NCBI GenBank assembly: GCA_023846275.1
Contig: CM043870.1
Span: 15,856,385-15,920,384, forward strand
Length of the DNA stretch: 64,000 nucleotides
Reading direction: 5' to 3'
Source of the DNA: Vanilla planifolia
Lineage: Eukaryota > Streptophyta > Magnoliopsida > Asparagales > Orchidaceae
Below are positions 48,601 to 62,380 of the stretch, in pieces (within the stretch, counting starts at the first letter, position 1; each line of letters begins with the position of its first letter). The notes under the pieces were generated by a model, which was given only the letters and a program-made list of their open reading frames with translations, was not told the origin of the DNA and did not search any database. A program made the position numbers and the translations under genes.

Positions 48601-49520
48601 AATAGTAAAACATAAAAATACTTGTCACAAGGTTTTTATGTTACCTAACCTAATTGATGCCATCATATGACCTAGCCTTCTTACAGGGCTCAACCAAGTC
48701 TTTCAAGCCCACCATACAAAGAATCTGAAGAGCTTTCCCTTGCCCAAAAACAATCCAAGGTCTCTTTAAAGGCCTCTTCATGGCCTATAATCGAGCCCTT
48801 CTACGCAGCTTCAAGGTTTAACCCAAGGAAATCATCCTCATTTTGGTGCTAATTTCTAATCCTAAGTTTGGTTCTTTGAGGAAATCTTTCTTAGGTAATA
48901 CTACTATCTTATGACATTGTTAAATACAACCACTCTTAGACAAACCTGCTAGAATTTTCTTAAATACTTTAGTGCATTCCTAACTAAATTTTATACCTCA
49001 ATTTGTAGTAGACTTGAGTTCTTGTAATGCATATTAATTGCATGTTTTTCATTGTGTGTCAAAACATGGACTTCTCTACTTCTAAGCATAGATTTTCATT
49101 CCATAAAGATAGCTTCATAAATTCACATTCAACATCATAATTCAACAAGTCAACAATTTGATATATCAATGATCATCATGCAATAAAATGACATAAATTA
49201 AGAATCATGCTAATAACATACAAATGTTACTTTTTGTGAAAGATAATATTTTTTTATACTTTTATGCTTAATAAACCTTAAGAATTTTCTCTCACAAAAA
49301 CATGAATTAACGAAAAAAATATCACTATTTAACATATACAAGTCCCAACTAGCATACTATTAACACCAATATCAATTCCATGATTTCTCAAATGACTTGT
49401 TTTGAATTCTCACATGATTAGATCTAAGAATCCACCACATATCATAATATCAAAAATGTAAAGTACACATAAAATCATTGGAATCACATTTAGATTTGTA
49501 TATATCTCATAGTGTTTTGG
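45601..49520. other. C-over-G skewed block, possible LTR on the minus strand
   Basis: For almost 4 kb the plus strand is rich in C and poor in G, with many cct, aagg and taagc phrases and no open frame beyond 91 codons. The neighbouring Ty3/Gypsy fossil at 51.5-54.4 kb runs on the minus strand and its 3' LTR would fall on this side, so it may be a long LTR. No second copy was found to prove that. Confidence 0.3.
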
Positions 49521-49524
49521 TTTA

Positions 49525-50375
49525 ATTGGAAGTTGTAGCAAGGTAATGCATGCACTTCATAATCTTTATTAATCTAAAATTACATCTCATCTTTTTTCAT
49601 CTTAACTGAGAGCTATTACATGTGAATTACAAGAAGATAATGCATGCACATTCTTGTAATTATCAATCTAAAAGCCAAAATACAAAATAATAATTAAACA
49701 TTAAATAATTCTAATGTTCTTCATCCACCCAAAGTTGTAACACAAAATAATAATAAGTCCTCATGAAAATCTAATGTTCCTTGCAAAAAAAGCTATAGCA
49801 TAAATCATTATCAAAACATTAAGTAAATCCAAAATTGTATATCAACCAAGGGCTATAACATGTAGTACTCTATATTAAATTGTGAGTATGGTGTTGCATA
49901 TCTCTCATATTATTTAATAGTAGAACATCAAATTTGCTAAACATTTCTTATATTTCATGTTTTAAATTAAACCATAAGCTACAGTAGATGAATTTATAAA
50001 ACAATGCTTATGTTTTACTTTTAAAATTAAATTAAGAGCTGTAACATATCTAATTTGTAAAACATTACTTATATTTCATGTGCTGCATTAAACAAAGAGT
50101 TACTATATGCTGAATTTCACAGTAATGCTAATATCATATGTCCATTATTAGATCAAGGGCTACTACATGTTTTCACAAATGAAAAGGTATACACATCAAG
50201 TTCTTACCAAATTGTGAACTACAACATATCAAGGAATCAAAAGATAGTATATATAACTCACGCTCCTTCACAAACAAAGAATTATATTTCAATATCTAAG
50301 AGCTTTTGCAAGATAATATCATCAAATAGGAAGCATAGAAATCATGCCCTATTAAATCAAGAATTAAAGTATACC
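49525..50375 (+). repeat. Degenerate 60-bp tandem array, about 14 copies
   Basis: The core aagagctgtaacatat recurs in mutated forms about every 60 bases: near 49529, 49608, 49669, 49730, 49790, 49850, 49915, 49974, 50034, 50095, 50155, 50215, 50275 and a last weak one near 50358. Between the cores the better copies share aatttgtaaaacat and tatatttcatgt. It has no coding frame. Confidence 0.85.
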
Positions 50376-51539
50376 AAGGTAACAAAATAGAGTAAGTATC
50401 ATATATTCTTTCAACTTCCCAAGAGTAATTTTCCTCTTCTTAGATTGAACTTGTAATTTCCCTCCTTCTTCCTTGCTTACATGTTTTCTTCCCTTAGCTT
50501 CTTATGGGTAGATCTCTTTTAGAGCATGCATGGCTAGGTTTTGCTAAAATGTTCAACCTTAATTACAAGCTAAACCTTATGTAGTCAATGTAATAACCAT
50601 TAAATCATGGAATTTTTGTTGGCTAGATAAAATTTCTCCTCCTATATTTTTATCGCACAATTTATGTATTCTAAGTTTGACAAATTCTTCACTTTCTTTT
50701 TCCCCTAACTTGCTCTATCTAGGCCATTTTCATCCATTGGATCTAAGGCAATTTAATTCCCAATGGACACAAGCTCAAAAGTAACTCAATTTATTTAGCA
50801 TCTATTGATCATACTAGTACTTTAACTATATTGTATTGTATAATGGGACAATCTGCTACTATTACCAAATAGTTCCATTGATAGTAACTAAACGATCATG
50901 TATTCATACATATATGGTACTCTATGCTCAAGTCATGCATTGCAACCCATTTTCTCTTATGTGATGCTTATCTTAGCTAATTGTATTTGTACAAGTACTA
51001 TAATTTCCCTTCTCATTATCATACGTGTAAGAAACCTTTCCTTCATAATAGTATATTCATAATATTACTTAAACCAACTCTACATTTTATCTATTTGTAT
51101 CATTATATGATGAAGTAATTATCTCGGTACAATCTTTAACAAAAGTTTTGTTTCTATTCACACTCTTCTATTTCTTATGATAAATCGCACCATATGATTT
51201 GTGAAATGATTCCAATTGGCAATTAGATGTAATTAAACTAAATTCTCATTACATTATCATACTTATATGATGTATATATGTCATGCTTGTATGAGAAAAT
51301 TGTTATTTTGCTAAATTGTATTATACATTTTTCCAATATCACACTATATGGTTTTAACAACCAAGCCTTCAATAAGGTATTAGTCCACATGATATCATAT
51401 GATCATTTACCATCATACTATACAATTCTCATTGCACATAATTAATAGCAATTTAACTTACCATTAAAATTTTAGAGGATTTAATTGACTAATTCAAATG
51501 AAAGTAACATACTTTAGCAAACACATTTGATGGGTGTAA
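50376..51539. other. Intergenic AT-rich, nothing identified
   Basis: No open frame or repeat defined. It lies between the 60-bp array and the integrase end of the Ty3/Gypsy fossil and may be its untranslated 3' part. Confidence 0.35.
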
Positions 51540-54425
51540 CACACTACCACAACTTGACCATTTTTGAGGTGGTTCGAAGATGTGAATTTTAACTTCATCC
51601 CCATAATTTCCAAAGGGTTTTCTAACTGTATAAAGTGAAATAAACATCTTTATTTGTAACTATGTTCTTGGGTAACCCCTTGAATCTTAACAACTTTATT
51701 AAAATAGGTAAGCTATGTGTTAAGTATCAAAAGTTTTAAAGCCATCATGAACCTTGCCACTTTTTTAAATTAAACTACTACCATGAAAATGGAGTCATAT
51801 CTTCAAATGGTTTTAGGTAGTCTAATGACAAAATTTTTACTTATGAGCCTCCCATGGTGGTGATGATACTGGTAATAGAATATATAGTCAAGTGTTTTGG
51901 ACATGCTTTTGTTGATTATTTAAGTCATAACCTCAACAACTATCTGAGTAACATGTTGTTTTAGTCTAGGTTAATAAAATATATCTTTAATAGGCACAAT
52001 TATTTTATCTCATTTCAAATGTCTTATTAAAACACTAGCATGTATTTCCTATACTACGAAATCTCTAAGTGATGTTCAATGAACACATAATTATTTGTCA
52101 TATAAAAGGTAGTCCTCTCTAATTATATCATCATATTTTCTTAGTTTGATAGAAAAATAGTTTTTTTTATTATTAGTATAATCAAGGTGTAGGTCAAGAA
52201 AAATTTCAAAGCTAATGATTGAGACAAATAATATGGTGAGCAAGTTCACCCATTTATTAATGGGAATTGGTAACTTTGTTTTCTATACTTGGCTTATGTT
52301 TCAAAACAAAGGTTTAGCACTAAAGAGACTTTATCCACTTAGCATACTATGGTTTTAGCTTTTTTGTGTTTAGATATCTTAAAGCCTCATGGTAAGAATA
52401 TGATACAAACTTTGAGGGTAAGAAGTAATGCCTCTAGTGCCTTAGTGTTTAGATTATCATTAAAAATTCTATCATACATAGAGTATTGTCTATGAAACTC
52501 TTTCAATTATTTAGTAAAATATACAACTAGTCATCCTGTCAACCTAAGGCTCCTTCTATTCCTATGCTTGAGGTATCACAAGATACTTCAAAATAATAGA
52601 GAAGTATAGAAGTTTGAATATAGGAGATTTGGTCATACTCTCATTAACATTTTTAAATGTCTTCTAAGTTATAAGGGATTCAAAATTTTTGTTTCTAATA
52701 CAATCAATCAAAGTGGTAATGATCGTACTAAACCCTTAATAAATATTCTATAGAAAGTTGTTAGTCTATGAAAACTCTTAATATCATGGATGGATTAAGT
52801 GTTGGCCATTCAATTGTTACCTTAATTTTGTTGGGATCGACCTACTCCATCTCTTGAGACTATAAATTCTAGAAAACTTACATAATTGGTAACAAAGTCA
52901 CATGTTTTTAGGTTGGCATATTGATGGTTTTTCCTTAGTGTAAAACAAATCCTCCAGAAATATTCTAAATGGTGTTCAAAGATATGATCAAAGATTAAGA
53001 TGTAATCAAAGTAAACTACAATAAAATTTCCTTAGCGTGGTCAAACATTTGAGTCATTATCTTCATAGACATACTTGGGGTGTTAGATAGGCTACAAGGC
53101 ATGACCAACTATTCTTATAATCCATCCTTTATTTTAAAGGTGATTTTCCGCTCGCCCTCTAGTAAAATCTTAACTTGGTGATAATCACAAATGTATTAAA
53201 AGTCTTAATGCATCTCTAATCTTCATTCACCCTAGATTCAGAGTAAGTGAATCTTATGATTGTGATTGATTTAGTTTCCTTAATGAAATTTTCTCTTACC
53301 TCATCATAGTATTTGTTAGCTAGATTTGAATAATGAACATACTTCTTAACCTCCACTTCTTCTTGGGGGTTAGGTTCCTCAGTTTGCTTTCACTTATATA
53401 GTTTATTTATCATGTGGGCTAAGCAACAATATGATCTCACCCTTTAGTATGTTATTTTAGAAGGTCAAGTAATACGTTGAGTAGTTTTCATAGTGGGTTT
53501 AAGAATAAAACTAAGAGAATTGGGTTGAAAGGTAAACTTAGGTTTTGATTTAACTCTTTAGTAGGATAAAGTTTTTGGATGTGCTCTAACTCATTAGCAA
53601 TCTTATAAGCCTTATCTAGAGTGTGAGTTTTATGCATAAAAAGTTCTCTCTACATATCCTCTTTAAGTCCAACTCAAAATTAAGAGAAGGTAACCAAAGG
53701 GTCATCATTGACACCACAATACAAATGATACTCATCAAAATAAGAAATATATTCATTTACCAACTTTTTGGTTGGGTTAAACATTGTCATCATGTAGTAA
53801 CTAGTTTTTATAAGAAAAAGGTCTGTATTTGTCTATTAATATACCCTTAAATTCTTTTTAGGTTCTTTTAAGTGGTGATCCTCTCTTGTAATGATTAGTA
53901 TTTATGGTTTCTATAAATAACTGGGCTTATTTAGCTAACTTTATGTGAGCAAATAATACCTTTTTCTCTTCACTAAATCTAAAATATTGAAAATAATGCT
54001 TTATGGGAACTTCCCACTTTAGGTAATCCTTAGTGTTTAAGGTGCTTTCAAAGGTAGGTGTGTGATATTAGATGGACTTAATAAGTTTGTCATTATCATT
54101 TTGCAAACAAGGTAGGCTCATTAGGAACTTATTCTAGATGTTTGATCCTAATTTCAAATTCCTTCTATTTAGCTTCCATTTTTTCTATTCATGTTAAGAG
54201 TTCTTGGAGAGTCAAGTGTAGTTAGCTGAGGTGTGGATGCTCCATGTTATAATTCCTACTAGATCTTGTATACATATATTGTCAATTATTTAAAAAATTA
54301 TTTATTTTTTATTTTTTTGAATCATTCTTTTTAATAAAATATTAATTACTCACAAGTAAAGAAAAAGTTTCTTTTAGTTTTAGATTGTCGTTTTGCACTA
54401 GCATAGCTATCAATGATACAAATTT
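51540..54425 (-). mobile_element. Ty3/Gypsy element fossil, minus strand
   Basis: The minus strand shows, from right to left, gag remnants (about 54200-53560), reverse transcriptase (about 53280-52880), RNase H and linker (about 52700-52200) and integrase (about 52100-51550). That order is Ty3/Gypsy, since integrase follows RNase H. A tgtatcattgatagc-like stretch near 54405-54420 may be the primer binding site. It is heavily broken, with interruptions in every part, so it is old. LTRs were not resolved. Confidence 0.8.
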
Positions 54426-55990
54426 TTATGTCGAATGGGTGATAATCCACATTAATAAGTAATAAGAAAGATTAACCTACACACATTAGGAGGAAAGACA
54501 ATACAAATAGATAAATATGTGAAATATTAAGAGGGAAACATGCATAAGTTGCCTATCCAAGCAATCTTTGCCAAGAGAGGATCAAAAGCAAAATAGGAGG
54601 TAGCTTCATATGCTAGGATCGCAATCTCTTTGAAAGTATAAAAATGGGGTACTCGAAAAGTTATTTAGTGATACCATTCTAAAATAAAATAATAAACAAA
54701 GTAAAGGTCACACAAGCATAAATTGAAAACATTAAATAATTTTACCAAATCCTTGTAAAAACTTTGAAGTAATGAGAAAATTAATTATATATATAATGTT
54801 GATCCAAAAATACTAAGAAAGCCAAATTATAAGAAATTTAAAAGGCAATAAAAACCTAATATTTGTGTTTAATAAGATGGTAATGATGAAAAAGTTCGAG
54901 TCAAACCATTACAGTTATGTGAGAATGAAGAACTATTATGTTGGCGATGGAAGGAAAATTTTGTAGCTGAGTCAACGATAAACTAGCACAGCATCTTGCC
55001 TCTTGGGCCTTGCACCCCTTCTCCTAGTATTAAAGCATCAATGGATCAGCATGTTGATGTTCTTGTTATGATCAGCCTTAAGATGTTAAAAAGTTACAAT
55101 GGAAAAAAGTGGAATTTTCTCTCATGCAAAGATGTCATCATTACATAAGAGTAGGCCTCCCATTTTGTAAAGAGCTTAAAGGTAAAGTCATAAATTACTT
55201 GAAATAAAAATAAAAATATTAAAAAGCTCAAAATATATTGTCATAAGTTGTTCCCAAACAACTTTTTAAGATTATTCTTATTTATGAGCATTCAATCAAT
55301 GAAGTAAGGTATGTGTGCTTGCTGGTCTTACAAACCTAACTAAACCTTGATGTTTCACAAATGGAGGTCAGACACATGAACCTAGAAGGCTATATATAGA
55401 TGTAGTTTAGGTGAATCCTCAAGCCGATGTAAGCCAAGGAGCCAGTCAAGTTGAACTTGTGGCATTTGAGGTGAACCCACAAGAAATTGGCCCAATGGGG
55501 CCACAAGTGGTCTAAAAGTGAAATTTGGACTTAAAATACAACTTTAAGCACAAAATTAAATCTATACATGAAAAATAAATACCTCAATTATTTAGAAGTT
55601 TTGGAGTGCACCTGACTGGATCATGTGCAACAAAAATCTCAAATGCAACTAATTTCCTTAACACCTAATTTAGAAGTTAGACACTTAAGGGGTGGATTTT
55701 CTCTATACCAATCTGATTCACTTATCGTACAAATATGATCTATTATGATCAATGAAAGTGATCTACTCATAAAACTTATAGTACTGGAAGATCATGCATT
55801 GCATAAAAAAATCCAAAAAGTAAAAATAAATTGCATCTTATAGAATTATTCTATTAGTATATGTATGGTGTCATCATCATATAAATATAATCAATTATGT
55901 AATAAAAAATGAATTAGTTCAATAAATTCAATTAGTTCGAAATATAATAATGATTTTATGATAGTTATATGATCCTTTGGATGTGATAGT
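54426..55990. other. Unidentified, possibly LTR of the Ty3/Gypsy fossil
   Basis: The position just upstream (minus strand) of the gag remnant is where the 5' LTR should lie, but I could not match this stretch to a partner on the other side. No gene is seen. Confidence 0.3.
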
Positions 55991-58010
55991 GCAATTAGTT
56001 TAAAACAATGAATAAAGCTAGTTTGATTAGTTCTTTATTAAAACTTGATATAGCCATAATGAATAGTTTTGATCCATTAGAAAGGATTCTAGGGCCTATA
56101 TAAAGGGATATAAACTAATGCAAAATGGTTAGTGCTTAACTTGCTTATCATTGTAAAAGAACTACTCATTAGAATCAACATTACTAAGTGAAGAGGAAAG
56201 TATGGTCATGGTTGTAAGCATTGGTATCATCCCACCAAGCTATCTTTCTTCATTAATCTAAGTTGTACATTATTCTTCCAACAAACAACATTTCATATAT
56301 CTCTATATCTCTTTAGTGATGCATTAGTGTCCCTCTTATTTAATTAAGCTTGGGTTATAGGATCATTATATTGAGCTTTATATTTGGTTACTTTATCTCA
56401 TCAATAGGAATTTATGCTAGCTTTTTGTATGGATCTTTTGGGCATTTGTATTGTCATTTGGACTAGAGTTGTAGGCTTTTTAAAGATGATGTTGTAGACT
56501 GGTCTAAGCTGATGCTTTCATGACTTCTGGCCTTTTGTTTAGTATTTTACCTAGCCTTTTAATCGAGGTTGGATATAGATCTAGGTTTTGGTTGAATCAC
56601 TTAAAATTTGCATCTTTACCTTTCTTGCACTCTTATACAAAGTGCTTTCAATGTTAAACATGATTTTGTAATACTTATTATATGAGTAATTAAGAACTAT
56701 CAAAAGACTTTGTTGTTACTTATTTAAAATTTGCTCAAATTTACCATTTGTATAATTCATACCCCCCTTATCTAGACAACATACTTTAAGTATTCAAGAA
56801 ATATAAGCATTGATCTCATCCTTCATAGCTTTCCTTCATATTAAAATTTAGATTGAGCTAAGTTGTATATCATTTCTAAGTTATTTTAATGACATTCTTT
56901 CTAATAGAAACATTGTAAATTACATATCTTTTCTTTAGTGCTTTAACTTCAATTTAGTCTCTTGATTAAATTGTGTTGATTATATAAGCTTTGTATTTTG
57001 AGCTTTTCATTGTATCTTTTGTCCATTGTTGACGTTCTCCTTTGAAATTTTAGTTGTTATTTTAGCCATGATTTAGGATCCTTTGGCCTAGTGTTGTAAG
57101 ACCTTTAAGTGATTTGTATGGTCATTGAAGAACAACAACAAACACCAAAGAAAATCTATTGCAAAGCATTTCTTATAAAAACCACTTATAAACAATTTTT
57201 TTATTCTGATAAGTGTCTTTCTAATCCTAATGATGATTTACCTAATTTTTTTTGTTTAGCTTGATCGAGAGTATAAGAAATTAATTACAATGCATGCAAC
57301 CCTTAGAAAAAGTTGAAAAATGCTAACCATGAAAATAGAGTAAATGATTTGAAAAATCAATGTAATAATCTTAAAGAAGAAAATGTCTTATTATTTGAAA
57401 AATTGAAAGCTCATATCTCAACAATTTCTAAGTTGAACAAAATAATTATTGAAAATGATTCTATATTATTTGAGTGTGCTTCATGTATTAATTCTATAAT
57501 TCTAGAAAATAAGATGCTTATGGATGATAATATTTAGATGAAAAATTTAATTGAATTTTCCATGATTAAAAAGGAATTCAATGATTTGAAAGAAAAGTTT
57601 ATTTTTGTACCATCTCATGTTCACTCTTTCACACAGGTGCTCACCATGTTGTTTCCCATAATTACGTGAAAAGGGGCATAGTTTATTTGCATGATAATTA
57701 TAAATTGAACAAATTATCTATTTTTGTAATCAATTAGCATAGAGAACATTTTCTACATACATCTCATTCTTATGCTAATCTACTATTGAATGCAATTATT
57801 GTAATAAACGTGGACACATCTCTCTTGATTCCTCAATTAAGAAGTCCATTGATATGAAAAGAAATAAATATGAATGGATTCCTAAAGAAACATATGTAAA
57901 GAGTATTTTTGCAAAAGCATCTTCACCTCGCACTACCAATTCTAAGCCCAAGATAGTTTGGATTCCTAAGCTTAAAGCTTATGTAGGTGTATAGATTTGA
58001 CTCCACATAA
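55991..58010 (+). mobile_element. Copia-type LTR and gag fossil
   Basis: A TATA-like tatataaaggg at about 56098 and an attcatacccccct block near 56756 suggest the right part of an LTR. A segment at 57050-57180 again resembles LTR phrases. From about 57300 the plus strand shows the C-terminal part of a Copia gag: a coiled-coil-like open frame (57313-57537), then zinc-knuckle-type remnants and the usual end of gag near 57950. It is broken at several places. No pol was recognised downstream. Confidence 0.65.
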
Positions 58011-61000
58011 AGGACCTATGAAAAGAAACCTTGTGACCTATTGTTGTTGCTCAATTTTCAAAAATTATATTGAAAAAATATGGTCCTTGCTTTAGTAATC
58101 TAAATATTGTCAAAATCTAATCTTGAAGAACAAGCTAAATCCCTCAAGAATTAAGCACTTGCCATATTAATGATGTTTCACTTGATCATGGAAGGTTGTG
58201 ATAGAGAAGGAATGCATGGAATGTTTTGCACAAGTTACCTAGCATCTAGATTAGTCAATATGAAAGGAGTTATGTTGTTGGAATTGATTAGAATCAATAT
58301 AAAATGAATTGGAAATCACATACTTGGAAGAGAATGTGAATCGATCTAAAAGTTAAGAGGGAAAAATGCAAAACATAATTGGTCATACATGTATGATATC
58401 TACATCGTACACATACAAATCTATGATCATAAAAAACTAGATACCCTTGATACATGGTTTGTACATATAGATTTGTACATCATACACATATGACACTATT
58501 TTGTCAAGTAATTTGATAAGAAAATAATGAGTCAAATTAGCATGATATAGTATTCATACTAGATGATATGTGAGGAAATACTATAAGTTTATAAAATGTA
58601 TTAAATGAATTTGTATAATATATACATCATAATAATACAATAATTGACAATATATAAATAAAAATTGAAGACTATTGACTTACTAAGTACATATTTTGTA
58701 TGTATATGATGAAGTTATCAGACATATATGACATATCATCATATCAAACTATAGACAGTTATATATGATCCACTATAGGACTTAGATGATCTCTATCTCA
58801 TACTCTTAAGATTTAAAAACTAGCTCATAGCATTATATTTGAACTACTGTATGGTTCATTCTTATACAAGTAAGCCATCACATGCTACATCATGATAATC
58901 ATGTTCAGATAAGTGTGATCCTCTTGTTTGAATAGATACAATTGATGAATTATTTAAGAAGAATATAAGAATTAGATAAATATGAATTATCTTGTCACAA
59001 CAGTACGATTGTTACATCTTTAGTGGACAAAAATTAGTTGTATGACTCAGACAAGATCAAGTGATCAGCCTTGTACGAACACTACTTAAGAATTACCATT
59101 AGTATTATTTCGTGGATCATCTTGTATAATCATTATGAACATAGTAATAAAAGCATCATGGATATAAAAAGAGTTATTCATTAGATTTTGACCCAAAAAT
59201 CGATTAGGCATGAAAGAATGGAAAACAAATCATCGTGATAGTGTTTCGTAATGATCATTGCCACACAATCAAACACTCTATTTTCTATATTCATGAAACA
59301 TCTTTTGTTTTTAACTAAATAGACAACATCTTCCCTTAAGAGTTCAAGTCTATATTCTTATGCTACCACGTCGTGTTCGCTCCAATAATCATTGTTTATT
59401 GGATGAATTGTGTGTATATCTTAAGTTTGAAAACATGCACACATGTTTATATGTGTAATTACTTTTGGATTATTCAACATGGCTATGAATCTTAGAATAA
59501 CGATATGACCTCCTAAGGAAACACTAACATCTACCAACTATATACTTGACACAAAGAATTTTCGATAAAAAGAATAAAGGGATGTCGGATTAATATATCT
59601 AAACTGATTAATGTTGAATCAGAATTTAAGAGCAATGTCCTAGTCTTGTTCTACCTTGACAAGCCAGGATCAAAGGAAGCCATACAACTAAGGTATCCCT
59701 TTAATAATATGATGATCAAATGTTTCTATTATAATTTGGAAATTTTAAAATATTTTAATGTAGCCAAATCATACCTGCATTAGATTCTAGTTGAAATCAC
59801 AAAGGATGATTTAAATGGATTCTTTAAGATACCATTAAATGGTTCAACCCTATGACTAGATTGTAAGAGTCTAGGTTTTGATTGGACTAAAGTAAATAGT
59901 GATTTGTAACTTGACCAAAGGAAGACGTGCAGAAGATCAATCTCCTTACATAGAAGGATTATTTAGTGAAAAGCTTTCTACATAGTACAATCAAGCCAAA
60001 AAGAAATGATAAATAACTTATAATGCCTTGGTTGTCCCTTGCCACTTATTATTAAATGAAGAAGAATACCTTTGATCTTGTTGAAATAATATTTATGTTG
60101 ATGAAAACAATCCTTATGGTTAAGAAAGCAAACTATAAGAAAAAGATCAATCCAAATTTTGGGTACTTAATTGTGCCATTTATAAATTTCATGTATAGAA
60201 TAAGGTAAAGTATTTTGAATTGTATCCTAAGATCTATGAAGAATTTAGATATAAAGATAGCATAGTACTTTGTGGATTCCCATTTCGTAAGAAGCATTAG
60301 GGGTCAATTAGTTGAATAACAACTAGCTATAGAGATATATCAAGGTCCACAGCCCTCAATTTATACTACTCATCCTAAAACTCACTAAACATTTGTTGTA
60401 GCAACTTCACATGATAGTGCATCACATGATTCATTTCTCTCTAGGATCATTTCCTTAAAATTACAAATGGATACAAGACTTGACAAGTTGGAAGAACAAT
60501 GTTCACTATTTGAGAGTGTTATCACTATTAAATTTGAAATTTTATTCAAATAAATTTCTAAATTGGAAGGAAAAAATGACTCCAAAAGAGTTTAAGAAGC
60601 ACCTTTGTGCATGATGTAATTGAATATATAGATACTCTATCCCTGGGTGACACTAGCGTTTGTTTAGTGTTCATATTCTACATTTGTAAAGATTTTGATT
60701 GTTTTTTATTGTGTAATATTCAATGCCTTTATAGAAGCTTCCTAGTAGTATCCTTTATTAATTACAATAGGTGAAAGAAGCTATTGCTATTAGGGAAAGA
60801 ATTCAAGGGTAGTTTGGTAGCCATGTCACCTATTGAAGCTACTTTATTGAATTCATAGCTTTGGGGAGAGCTAAGTAGATGCAAGAAGAGTTTTTCTTAA
60901 ATGTTATATCCTCATATATCAAATATTTGTGTTATATGACTTGCTTAAAGCTGTTATGTAAATTTCTAGACATGAACATTAATTTGAATGTGAATTGTTG

Positions 61001-62380
61001 TGAGATGTTTTGTATGAATTGTATGATTTGTATACATGGATTCATGGAGAGTTGGCTATAAATGCTAAATGTAACAAGTGATATCTAAGATTTGGTAAAA
61101 CTTCTTCACTTTTCCATATTTATGTTGGTGTATTAAAGAATATGTTTTTATTTTATAATGGATACAATAATGGATTACTTGAACAAATTGAAAAAATCTA
61201 TGTTCTAATAAATTTAGGTATCAATTTTTTCCTATTGATGTTAAATAATGCTTTATTATAATATATCTTTATAGAATTAGTTTTATAATCATTACAGAGG
61301 ATATTATTTGACCCTTGAGAATGATGATCACAAAAACAAGCTATTAGCTAGTAACAAATGGTTGAGTTTCTTATGAATATGCAAGTTAGATCTTGTTTGT
61401 AGCTATTTTGGATTGGCACAATGATCTATGGATTGGTATTGGAAGAAGATTGGAGGCTTCAGCTCAATGATGGATTAACTTACATAGCATAGAGTTGTTA
61501 ATGATGCTCTTTGTCGTGATGCTAATCCACATGCAGTTGATCATCACCTAATCACATTAGCTAGAATGTAAAACCTTTATCATTTGTAGTGTTGCATTTA
61601 GGAATATTACAAATTTCATGCATGCATTGCATAATCATACTTACTATGTAATAAAAAAACTTTAGATTTACATTAATTTAATTATAATATCATTACATTC
61701 ATGCTTTAAAGTTAAGTTAATCCTTTAGGTAATGAAATTTGGTATAAAAAAGCCTTATTACCTATATCCTATTGAATTTATAATACAATGTCTCATATCA
61801 TACTTGGACACTTTAATTCTGGTTCAAAGTCTCCATTAAAGTCTAAAGTTGTCATGGGATTGTATGATAATTTGATTATGCAAATGTGATCATTGACTAA
61901 ACAATTAATTAGAAGAAAGAACAGGATTTTGCAAGGCATCAACTCTATACATGTATTGCTTGATCTCTAACAATTGTGTTTCAACCAACATTATATGAGC
62001 ATGAAGTTTTCTTTGTATGCATCTTAATACCTAAGAGTTTTAGGGGGTGACAATCAGGGTGGTGATTAAGGAAGTGAAAGGGTATCAAATGAGGGTGACG
62101 ATCGGTGAGGAAGTGTTGCTTGATGGCTAACTATAGTTAAAGGGTCTCAACGATGTTTTATTAAACAATCTCTTTTGGAAAAACTGGTGATTCCAGTAGA
62201 AATAACGTTAAGAAAGAATTGCTAAGGATTCAGGAGAAAGCATGGAATCAAATAATAAGTATGCCCAAAACCTCACATTTATTGTTTAATTAAAACCATT
62301 GAATAATGTGGTATGTGGAGAACTCAAGTGGAGTCCCCTTGAATCAATAATGTGCTAAGTTTCTAGGTAGTTCTAGTTTG
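58011..62380. other. Unidentified decayed sequence
   Basis: No domain was recognised in 4.4 kb. A perfect 14-base palindrome, tcatacatgtatga, lies at 58383-58396 amid repeated tacat and catac phrases. A short coiled-coil-like stretch (MDTRLDKLEEQCSLFESV) is readable on the plus strand at about 60471 and may be a transposon relic. Confidence 0.35.

Noticed and set aside
49525-50375. CRISPR array, because of the regular 60-bp spacing
   Set aside because: Both core and spacer parts are related between units and diverged, so this is a tandem repeat, and the DNA is plant nuclear.
53623-53850. Plus-strand frame of 75 codons
   Set aside because: It lies opposite the gag remnant of the minus-strand Ty3/Gypsy fossil.
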